Below the pieces are notes generated by a model. That model searched no databases, was not told the DNA's origin, and saw only the letters and a list, made by a program, of their open reading frames with translations. 5,313 bases of DNA from Candidatus Coliplasma caballi (GTDB taxonomy: Bacteria; Bacillota; Clostridia; Oscillospirales; CAG-382), in assembly GCA_018065365.1 (NCBI GenBank), contig JAGHTH010000118.1, positions 1-5,313 of the forward strand, given 5' to 3'. Positions 1-5,313 of the stretch are shown piece by piece. Made by a program: the position numbers and the translations under genes. The stretch's first letter is position 1; every line of letters starts with the position of its first letter.

Positions 1-1661
1 CCGCGTTCATCAAGAGCGGAACGCTCTATATCCCGTCGGTGTTCTGTTCCTACGGCGGACACACGCTGGACACCAAAACGCCGCTTTTGCGTTCCATGGA
101 CAAGATCAGCAAGGAAGCGCTCCGCGTCGTCCGTCTGTTCGGCGACAAAACGGCTTCCTCGGTCATCACGACGGTCGGACCGGAGCAAGAATATTTCCTG
201 ATCGACCGGCAATACTACCTCGGACGCAAAGACCTGCTGTTTACCGGCAGGACGCTGTTCGGCGCGCCCGCTCCCAAAGGGCAGGAACTCGACGACCATT
301 ATTTCGGCTCGATCAAGCCGCGCATCGCGGCGTTCATGAAAGATCTGGACGAGGAGCTGTGGAAGCTCGGCGTACTCGCCAAAACCAAGCACAACGAGAC
401 CGCCCCCGCTCAGCACGAACTCGCGCCGATCTTTACTTCCGCGAACATCGCCGTGGACGCAAACCATCTGACCATGGAAATGATGCGCACCGTCGCCTCG
501 CGGCACGGGCTGATCTGCCTGCTGCACGAAAAACCCTTTCTGGGCGTCAACAGCTCGGGCAAGCACAACAACTGGTCGCTTTCCACCAACACGGGAAAGA
601 ATCTGTTGGATCCCGGGCAGACACCCTCCGACAACGCGCAGTTTCTGCTGTTCTTGGCAGCCGTCATTACGGCGGTCGATGAATACCAGGGGCTGCTTCG
701 CGTGTCCGTGGCTTCCGCCGGAAACGACCACCGTCTCGGCGGCGACGAAGCACCGCCCGCCATTCTTTCCATGTTCTTGGGCGACGAACTGACCGCCATT
801 CTCGAGGCGCTGGAAAACGGCACCCCGTACAAAGGAATTCCCGCTTCCGAAATGGAGTTCGGCATTCACGCCGTTCCCTCGTTCCCGCGGGACAATACCG
901 ACCGCAACCGCACGTCGCCGTTTGCGTTTACGGGAAACAAGTTCGAATTCCGTATGCTCGGCGCGTCGCAGAACATCGCGACGTCCAACACCGTGCTGAA
1001 TACCGCCGTCGCGGACGTTCTCTGCCGTTTTGCCGACGAACTGGAAAAAGCCGACGATCTGATGGCGTGTACCAAAAAGCTGCTTTTGCAGGCGCTCCGC
1101 GAGCACGGTCGGATCATCTTCAACGGCAACGGCTATTCGGAAGAATGGGAGAAAGAAGCCGCTTCCCGCGGTCTTCTCAATCTCAAGTCCACACCGGACT
1201 GTCTGCCGCAGATGTTGGAAAAGAAAAACATCGACCTCTTTGAGCGGCACGGGATCTACACCAAGGAAGAAATCACGTCCCGCTACGAGATCTCTCTTGA
1301 AAATTACTGCAAAACCGTCGGGATCGAGGCACGCACCGTCATCAAGCTCGCCAGACAGGACATTCTGCCTGCGGTCAACGCTTACATCGGCGATCTCTGC
1401 ACCGAGACCCGTTACGGCGCGGAAGAAAAGGAATTGCTCAAAAAGCTTTGCGATTCCGTTGCCGACGATCTGCAAATGCTGGAGTCCGCCCTTGCGCGCG
1501 CCGCAAAGCAGCCCGACGCTCTGACTTCGGCGTTCCGCTATCACGACGAGGTACTCGCGCTGATGGATCGGATCCGCGCTTCCGCCGACGAAGCGGAAAA
1601 GCATATGCCCTCTGACCGTTGGCCTATGCCGACCTACTCCGAATTGATGTTCAAAGTATAA
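1..1661 (+). CDS. glnN: Type III glutamine synthetase, 3' portion (5' end outside window)
   Basis: ATP-dependent ligation of ammonia to glutamate in the cytoplasm, the entry point of nitrogen assimilation. The reading frame is open from the left edge (first full codon at 3), so the GTG at 39 is an internal valine, not the start. The visible part is 552 residues; family members run to about 700, so roughly 150 N-terminal residues are missing. Type III signatures, numbered from the codon at 3: the KTPLLRS segment near 25, GPEQEYFLID at 59-68 (metal and substrate glutamates), the HNETAPAQHE segment at about 130, KHNNWS near 187, AGNDHRLG near 239, and the TDRNRTSPFAFTGNKFEFR block near 299. These features separate it from GSI and GSII. 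The C-terminus (WPMPTYSELMF...) looks complete, ending in TAA. The gap to the next gene is 29 bases with no terminator, so readthrough into the hydrolase is likely. No frameshift or missing catalytic motif is visible. Confidence 0.96.
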   Translation, partial: AFIKSGTLYIPSVFCSYGGHTLDTKTPLLRSMDKISKEALRVVRLFGDKTASSVITTVGPEQEYFLIDRQYYLGRKDLLFTGRTLFGAPAPKGQELDDHYFGSIKPRIAAFMKDLDEELWKLGVLAKTKHNETAPAQHELAPIFTSANIAVDANHLTMEMMRTVASRHGLICLLHEKPFLGVNSSGKHNNWSLSTNTGKNLLDPGQTPSDNAQFLLFLAAVITAVDEYQGLLRVSVASAGNDHRLGGDEAPPAILSMFLGDELTAILEALENGTPYKGIPASEMEFGIHAVPSFPRDNTDRNRTSPFAFTGNKFEFRMLGASQNIATSNTVLNTAVADVLCRFADELEKADDLMACTKKLLLQALREHGRIIFNGNGYSEEWEKEAASRGLLNLKSTPDCLPQMLEKKNIDLFERHGIYTKEEITSRYEISLENYCKTVGIEARTVIKLARQDILPAVNAYIGDLCTETRYGAEEKELLKKLCDSVADDLQMLESALARAAKQPDALTSAFRYHDEVLALMDRIRASADEAEKHMPSDRWPMPTYSELMFKV

Positions 1662-1678
1662 GACGTTCGAAAAAACAG

Positions 1679-1686
1679 AAAGGAAG
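1679..1686 (+). promoter_or_regulatory. Ribosome binding site deciding a GTG start
   Basis: AAAGGAAG lies just upstream of the GTG at 1691, with the AGGA core six bases away. It supports that GTG as the hydrolase start over the in-frame TTG at 1619, which would place 14 residues inside glnN and has no comparable Shine-Dalgarno sequence. Confidence 0.75.
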
Positions 1687-1690
1687 CATC

Positions 1691-2629
1691 GTGGAAAAGA
1701 CAGAATTCTTTTATCCTTCCTCAGACGGAAGCAACAAACTGCACGCGGTCTGCTGGAAGCCCGACGGCGACTGTATCGCGGTATTGGAGATCATTCACGG
1801 AATGGTTGAGCATATCGGCAGATACGAACGGTTTGCAGAATACCTGACCGCGCACGACATTGCCGTCGTCGGTCCCGATCTGCCCGGACACGGCGGGTCC
1901 ATCCGTTCGGAAGACCAAATGGGCGTTCTGGGAGAAAACGGGAACAAAGTCGTTCTCGAGGATCTTCACGTCCTGCAGAAGAAAATGCAGGAGGAATTTC
2001 CGTCCGTGCCGTTTTTCTTCCTCGGACACAGCATGGGGTCGTTCTTCGTGCGCGAATACGGCGCTTTATACGGGGACGAGCTTGCCGGTGTCATCGTTAT
2101 GGGAACGGGATCCCAGCCGGGCATCGTTCTGAACGTCGGAAAAGCCATTTGCTCCGTACTCGGAAAGATCAAAGGGCAGAACTACGCGAGTCCTCTGATC
2201 GAAAAACTTTCGATCGGCGGATACAACAAGGCGTTCTCCCCCGCGAGAACCGCTTACGATTGGCTGAACAGCGATCAGGCAGAGGTCGATGCTTACGTCA
2301 ATTCCCCGATCTGCGGCTTTCATTTCCCCGTCAACGGGTACCACGAGATGTTTGAGAGCATCCGTGGGGCGCAGAATCGCTCGCTGATTTCGAAAACGCC
2401 GTCTTCTCTGCCGGTCTTATTCGTTTCCGGCAAAATGGACGCCGTCGGCGGTTTCGGAAAAGGCGTTGAAAAAGCAAAAAAACTGTATTCGGATCTCGGG
2501 ATCCGGAACTTGCAAGTCAAATATTATCCTTCATTCAGGCATGAGATCCTGAACGAAGTCGGCCGCGAAACCGTTTACGGCGATCTTCTGGAATGGATCA
2601 CTTCCGCCATCAAAGGAGTCAGAGCATGA
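1691..2629 (+). CDS. Alpha/beta hydrolase, monoacylglycerol lipase / lysophospholipase-like
   Basis: Predicted cytoplasmic serine esterase of 312 residues, of the Hydrolase_4 / serine aminopeptidase S33 type that includes monoacylglycerol lipases and lysophospholipases. The oxyanion-hole region is IIHGMVEHIGRYERFA (His36-Gly37), a hallmark of this branch, followed by DLPGHGGS near 63-70. The nucleophile is Ser114 in GHSMGS. The acid is probably Asp250 in SGKMDAVG, and the base is His284 in SFRHEILNE. Residues of about 141-240 would form the cap over the active site. There is no signal peptide or membrane segment, so it should act on internal or imported substrates. The start is the GTG at 1691, chosen for its ribosome binding site. 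The stop overlaps the glpK start (ATGA, 2626-2629), which points to translational coupling. The neighbour suggests acylglycerols as substrate, but that is inference: this family also cleaves other esters and its specificity cannot be read from motifs. Confidence 0.9.
   Translation: MEKTEFFYPSSDGSNKLHAVCWKPDGDCIAVLEIIHGMVEHIGRYERFAEYLTAHDIAVVGPDLPGHGGSIRSEDQMGVLGENGNKVVLEDLHVLQKKMQEEFPSVPFFFLGHSMGSFFVREYGALYGDELAGVIVMGTGSQPGIVLNVGKAICSVLGKIKGQNYASPLIEKLSIGGYNKAFSPARTAYDWLNSDQAEVDAYVNSPICGFHFPVNGYHEMFESIRGAQNRSLISKTPSSLPVLFVSGKMDAVGGFGKGVEKAKKLYSDLGIRNLQVKYYPSFRHEILNEVGRETVYGDLLEWITSAIKGVRA
2612..2618 (+). promoter_or_regulatory. Ribosome binding site of glpK
   Basis: AAAGGAG sits seven bases before the ATG at 2626, inside the last codons of the hydrolase. 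It fixes the glpK start at 2626, where the protein begins MKQYILAIDQGTTSS, rather than an upstream in-frame start at 2593. Confidence 0.8.
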
Positions 2630-4122
2630 AACAGTATATTCTCGCAATCGATCAGGGGACCACGAGTTCCCGCTGCATGATTTTTGACAAATGGGGAAAT
2701 TTCACCGCCGTGTCGCAGCGCGAGATCCGTCAGATCTTCCCGCAGCCGGGTTGGGTGGAACACGACCCCAAAGAGATCCGCGACACCGTGTTTACGGTCG
2801 TTCGCGACGCGATCGAAAAGGCAGGTCTTTCCGCGGAGAATATCGCCGCGATCGGCATTACCAACCAGCGTGAAACGACGGTGGTTTGGGAAAAAGCGAC
2901 CGGGAAACCGATCTACAACGCGATCGTCTGGCAATGTCGCCGTACTTCCGACCTTGTTGACCGTCTCGTCGATGAGGAGAAGACGGGCATGATCCAGGAA
3001 AAAACCGGGTTGATCCCCGACGCGTATTTCTCCGGCACCAAGATCAAATGGCTGCTCGACAACGTTCCGGGTGCAAGAGAGAAAGCGGAAAACGGTGAAT
3101 TGCTGTTCGGTACGATCGATACCTGGCTGATCTGGAACCTGACGGGCGGAAAAGTCCACGTAACCGACTATACCAACGCAAGCCGCACGATGCTGTTTAA
3201 CATCAAGACGCTCTCGTGGGATCAGGAACTGTTGGATATGCTCGGCGTCCCCGCGTCGATGCTTCCCGAAGTCAAGCCCTCCCCGACGATCTACGGTTAC
3301 ACCGACGAGAAACTGTTCGGCGGCGCGATCCCGATCGCGGGCGCGGCAGGCGATCAGCAAGGTGCGCTGTTCGGGCAATGCTGCTTTGACAAGGGCGACA
3401 TGAAGAACACCTCCGGCACCGGCTGCTTTATGCTGCTGAACACCGGCAACGAGCTTGTTCGCAGTAAAAACGGTCTGATCACGACCATCTGCGCGGGAAC
3501 GGACGACCATCCCGACTACGCGCTGGAAGGCAGTATTTTCGTTGCGGGCGCGGCAATTCAATGGCTGAGAGATCAGCTCCGCGTCATCGCTTCCGCACCG
3601 GAGAGCGAACATTTCGCCGCGGAAACCCCCGACACCGCCGGCGCATACGTCGTTCCGGCGTTTACGGGTCTCGGTGCGCCGTACTGGAATCAGGACGCAC
3701 GCGGCACGATCGTCGGCATCACACGCGGCTTTTCGAGAGCGCATCTCGTCAAAGCGACGCTCGAGTCGATCGCGTACGAAACGCTGGACACGCTGCGCGC
3801 CATGGAACAGGACGCCGGATACAAGGTCAAAGGGCTGAAGGTCGATGGCGGCGCCTGCTCGAACGGCTATCTGATGCAGTTCCAATCCGACATTCTTGCC
3901 TGCGACGTTTACCGTCCCAACACGATCGAGACCACGGCGCTCGGTGCCGCTTATCTCGCCGGACTTGCGGTCGGGTACTGGTCGGGCAAAGAGGATCTCC
4001 GTCATAACTGGGAAGTTGACAAGGTGTTCACGCCCAAAATGGAGGAATCCAAGCGCAACGCGCTTATCAAGGGCTGGCACAAAGCCGTCAGGTGCGCGAT
4101 GCTCTGGGGCGAGCAGGACTGA
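2626..4122 (+). CDS. glpK: Glycerol kinase
   Basis: Phosphorylates glycerol with ATP to sn-glycerol 3-phosphate, feeding glycolysis (via G3P dehydrogenase) and phospholipid synthesis. The 498 residues match the usual family length of about 500, in two FGGY/actin-like domains. Visible landmarks: phosphate loop DQGTTSSR at 9-16; ITNQRETTVVWEK at 78-90 with glycerol-binding Arg82 and Glu83; YNAIVWQCRR at 97-106; YFSGTKIKWLLDN at 134-146, fitting the first FGGY signature, with glycerol-contacting Tyr134; the catalytic aspartate Asp243 in AGDQQGALFG; STGTG-type NTSGTGCF near 261; FTGLGAPYW at 346-354; GTIVGITRG...ATLES at 360-381 (second FGGY signature); and the ALGAAYLAGLAVG helix at 438-450. All key residues are present. 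The 219-240 loop lacks both the histidine phosphorylated by HPr in many Gram-positive GlpKs and the GGKGGTR fructose-1,6-bisphosphate loop of E. coli GlpK. Its start overlaps the hydrolase stop by four bases. No glpF facilitator or glpD is in view. Confidence 0.98.
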   Translation: MKQYILAIDQGTTSSRCMIFDKWGNFTAVSQREIRQIFPQPGWVEHDPKEIRDTVFTVVRDAIEKAGLSAENIAAIGITNQRETTVVWEKATGKPIYNAIVWQCRRTSDLVDRLVDEEKTGMIQEKTGLIPDAYFSGTKIKWLLDNVPGAREKAENGELLFGTIDTWLIWNLTGGKVHVTDYTNASRTMLFNIKTLSWDQELLDMLGVPASMLPEVKPSPTIYGYTDEKLFGGAIPIAGAAGDQQGALFGQCCFDKGDMKNTSGTGCFMLLNTGNELVRSKNGLITTICAGTDDHPDYALEGSIFVAGAAIQWLRDQLRVIASAPESEHFAAETPDTAGAYVVPAFTGLGAPYWNQDARGTIVGITRGFSRAHLVKATLESIAYETLDTLRAMEQDAGYKVKGLKVDGGACSNGYLMQFQSDILACDVYRPNTIETTALGAAYLAGLAVGYWSGKEDLRHNWEVDKVFTPKMEESKRNALIKGWHKAVRCAMLWGEQD

Positions 4123-4132
4123 TTCCCGTAAT

Positions 4133-4151
4133 GGTGCAACAATTTTGCACC
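4133..4151. repeat. GGTGCAA inverted repeat
   Basis: GGTGCAA (4133-4139) and TTGCACC (4145-4151) form a perfect 7-bp inverted repeat around a 5-base CAATT spacer, 10 bases after the glpK stop. A third copy, TTGCACC, is at 4223-4229. It has no T-run behind it, so it is a poor terminator by itself. It could be a protein-binding palindrome, a recombinase site, or a 3' stabilising hairpin. Confidence 0.5.
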
Positions 4152-4158
4152 TCAACAC

Positions 4159-4185
4159 AAAAGTCCTTGATTTTCAAGGGCTTTT
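4159..4185 (+). terminator. Rho-independent terminator after glpK
   Basis: AAAAGTCCTTGA (4159-4170) pairs with TCAAGGGCTTTT (4174-4185) over 12 bp with one U-G wobble and a 3-base TTT loop. The 3' arm ends in a T-run, with another TTTT a few bases on. The A-run on the 5' side makes it plausibly active in both directions. It ends the hydrolase-glpK (and perhaps glnN) transcript. Confidence 0.8.
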
Positions 4186-4194
4186 CGTGCTTTT

Positions 4195-4215
4195 AGGGGT
4201 AAAAAACAACCCCCT
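4195..4215. other. Weak G/C hairpin in the intergenic stretch
   Basis: AGGGG (4195-4199) can pair with CCCCT (4211-4215) around an 11-base A-rich loop, followed by only TT before CACC. It may be a backup terminator or simply chance; the stem is short and the loop long. Confidence 0.25.
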
Positions 4216-4245
4216 TTCACCATTGCACCTTTTCCCCGACCTTTT

Positions 4246-4270
4246 GGACTTGAACCTGCGACTTTAGAAG
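4246..4270 (-). other. tRNA-like remnant (anticodon loop plus half T-arm), possible attachment site
   Basis: Read on the minus strand, 4262-4246 is GTCGCAGGTTCAAGTCC. It contains a perfect match to the tRNA T-loop/B-box consensus GGTTCRANYCC at 4256-4246, preceded by GTCGCA as is common at the variable-loop/T-stem junction. One base further 5' is CTTCTAA (4270-4264), which looks like the anticodon loop of a tRNA-Arg(UCU). It is not a working tRNA: the bases between the two loops are too few for an anticodon stem, the 3' half of the T-stem (CCAAA) does not pair with GCAGG, and there is no acceptor stem or CCA. A decayed tRNA or the core of an integrase att site would fit; chance resemblance remains possible. 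Confidence 0.4.
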
Positions 4271-4276
4271 AACATG

Positions 4277-4305
4277 TTGAATTTGTAGAACTTTTGTGAT
4301 ATAAT
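4277..4305 (+). promoter_or_regulatory. Sigma-A type promoter with extended -10
   Basis: TTGAAT (4277-4282) as -35, a 17-base spacer, and a perfect TATAAT (4300-4305) preceded by TG at 4297-4298, giving the extended TGnTATAAT. Transcription should begin near 4312, about 23 bases before the lipoprotein start. This gives the last gene its own housekeeping promoter, independent of the glpK transcript. Confidence 0.8.
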
Positions 4306-4334
4306 AAAAACAAAGAAAGGGGGCGAGAAATTTT

Positions 4335-5276
4335 ATGAGCAGAAAAATTTTCATTTTCATAATTGCTATAATTTTGACTTTTATTCTTTTGTTTTGCAAT
4401 TCATGTAATAGTAGTGTCGAAGAACCTGAAAATTCATCTCCGGGAACGGAAGAAAAGCTGATTGAAAACATCGATTCCTCTTCAAAACCAACCACGGAAG
4501 CAACGGAGAGTCAAAATTCTACAGAGGATATGGATAAAATCAATCTGATGCGAGAGGATTTTGATTTAGGAAACTGTAAGCAGCTGAGTGGTAAGGTGAT
4601 AGTGATATTACTTTATATGGACGATTTTGAAAGCTTTTGGACCGAAGATGAAATCACAAAATTTACTGAATTTGAGGTAAAGCCCGCACTTGATTTTATG
4701 GAAAAACAAGCGCAAAATCATAACGTATCCCTGTCAATGGAGATTGGATATATTCATTCTGGGTTATATTATGATGACGAAGTGATAGAGAGTGTTAAAG
4801 AGACAGGCTATGCTACAGGAGACGTATTGTGGAAAGCAAGTCTTGGATTGGGATACGCATCGGACAAAAAAATGCTTGATGAATATCGAAGACAATTTCA
4901 AACAGAGGAGATTGTTTCTTTTGCCATTTTTAACAAAGATGGAACATCGTATGCTCTTAACCCCAAACGGGGTTATGATGACTATAACATAAGAGAACAT
5001 TGTCTGATCTTTGCGTATGATAGGGGAAGTAATAAGGAGAGCGCAATCAGAGGCGGACAGTCTTCTGTAATCGCACATGAGATGCTTCACCTTTTTGGCG
5101 CAGAAGATTTTTATACTCCTCGTGCAAGAAAAGAAATCGCAGAAAGGGTTTTTTCGAAGGATATTATGCTACATCAGGAATATGAAATTCAAAAAAATAA
5201 CATCGGGGATGCGACGGCATTTTATATTGGTTGGACAGACACTGTCCCCGAGGCACTGTACGATAAAAATTGGTGA
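4335..5276 (+). CDS. Putative metzincin-like zinc-metalloprotease lipoprotein
   Basis: Uncharacterised 313-residue protein that I cannot place in a named family. Residues 1-4 are basic, 5-20 a strongly hydrophobic helix, and FCNSC at 20-24 is a plausible though imperfect lipobox with lipidation at Cys24, so it is probably anchored outside the membrane. Residues 25-70 are an acidic Ser/Thr-rich linker. The globular part starts near VIVILLYMDD (88-97). A zinc site is clear: His248-Glu249-Met-Leu-His252 followed by Gly255 and Asp258, i.e. HExxHxxGxxD, the metzincin pattern with aspartate as third ligand, as known in snapalysins. Met278 in KDIMLHQ is a candidate Met-turn. The C-terminal IGDATAFYIGWTD (290-302) looks like a structural element. 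Start: ATG at 4335 with AGGGGG at 4318-4323, an 11-base spacing on the long side. Composition is far more AT-rich than the preceding genes, suggesting transfer. Proteolytic activity and target are inferred, not shown. Confidence 0.75.
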   Translation: MSRKIFIFIIAIILTFILLFCNSCNSSVEEPENSSPGTEEKLIENIDSSSKPTTEATESQNSTEDMDKINLMREDFDLGNCKQLSGKVIVILLYMDDFESFWTEDEITKFTEFEVKPALDFMEKQAQNHNVSLSMEIGYIHSGLYYDDEVIESVKETGYATGDVLWKASLGLGYASDKKMLDEYRRQFQTEEIVSFAIFNKDGTSYALNPKRGYDDYNIREHCLIFAYDRGSNKESAIRGGQSSVIAHEMLHLFGAEDFYTPRARKEIAERVFSKDIMLHQEYEIQKNNIGDATAFYIGWTDTVPEALYDKNW

Positions 5277-5313
5277 AGTGAAAAACAAGGTTCGATTCTG
5301 TTGGGGAAACTCA
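5277..5313 (+). other. Window tail with a T-loop-like sequence
   Basis: After the lipoprotein stop there is GGTTCGATTCT at 5289-5299, 10 of 11 matches to the tRNA B-box consensus. The flanking bases do not form a good T-stem and the window ends, so no tRNA can be called. No terminator for the lipoprotein gene is visible before the edge. Confidence 0.2.

Noticed and set aside
410..1129. Two minus-strand open frames (410-865 and 866-1129) within glnN
   Set aside because: They are antisense shadows of conserved glutamine synthetase blocks, without recognisable protein features.
1619..1690. A longer hydrolase beginning at the TTG at 1619
   Set aside because: It would overlap conserved glnN codons, adds residues with no family similarity, and has a poor start codon; the GTG at 1691 has a good ribosome binding site.
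2575..4158. A 527-codon open frame on the minus strand covering all of glpK
   Set aside because: It is the antisense of a clear full-length glycerol kinase. It shows no recognisable domain, is Arg- and Asp-rich as expected from such reading, and arises because this GC-rich gene seldom uses TTA, CTA or TCA codons.
3896..4267. A 123-codon + strand frame running from glpK through the terminator
   Set aside because: It is an out-of-frame reading of glpK that continues through the intergenic hairpins; there is no sign of a ribosome binding site or domain.
4246..4320. A functional tRNA gene on the minus strand
   Set aside because: No cloverleaf can be formed: the anticodon stem is missing, the T-stem does not pair, and there is no acceptor stem.
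4217..4495. A 92-codon minus-strand frame over the promoter and signal-peptide region
   Set aside because: It is the complement of the AT-rich lipoprotein start and its promoter; its hydrophobic patches mirror the signal-peptide codons.
1..5313. CRISPR array, riboswitch or insertion sequence
   Set aside because: No regularly spaced repeats, no long leader region upstream of any gene, and no transposase or IS-type terminal repeats are visible.

Overview
The window looks like a chromosomal piece of a moderately GC-rich member of the Firmicutes, probably a clostridial-type gut or anaerobic lineage. The evidence is a type III glutamine synthetase, a glycerol kinase close to bacterial GlpK, strong AGGA/AGGAG ribosome binding sites, and a Gram-positive style lipoprotein gene. 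This placement is an inference; no rRNA or other marker gene is present.

Layout, all genes on the + strand. (1) 1-1661: the C-terminal three quarters of a type III glutamine synthetase (glnN), cut by the left edge. (2) 1691-2629: an alpha/beta hydrolase of the monoacylglycerol lipase / lysophospholipase (serine aminopeptidase S33-like) type. (3) 2626-4122: glycerol kinase (glpK), overlapping the hydrolase by four bases (ATGA). (4) 4123-4334: an intergenic stretch with a GGTGCAA inverted repeat, a good intrinsic terminator, a weaker hairpin, a minus-strand fragment resembling part of a tRNA (anticodon loop plus T-arm), and a strong extended -10 promoter. (5) 4335-5276: an AT-rich gene for a putative lipoprotein with an HExxHxxGxxD zinc-metalloprotease motif. 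(6) 5277-5313: a short tail with a second T-loop-like sequence.

The hydrolase and glpK form a tight, probably translationally coupled pair with a natural biochemical link: an esterase that could free glycerol from acylglycerols, followed by the kinase that makes sn-glycerol 3-phosphate. glnN lies only 29 bases upstream with no visible terminator, so the three genes may share a transcript that ends at the terminator at 4159-4185.

The second half of the story is the break at about 4200-4330. Base composition drops from roughly 50-63% GC (sampled lines within the first three genes) to about 35% (sampled line in the last gene). The break coincides with a tRNA-like remnant and repeated GGTGCAA motifs, which fits the edge of a horizontally acquired segment. 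The metzincin-like lipoprotein on the far side is the least familiar gene here and the best candidate for something undescribed.
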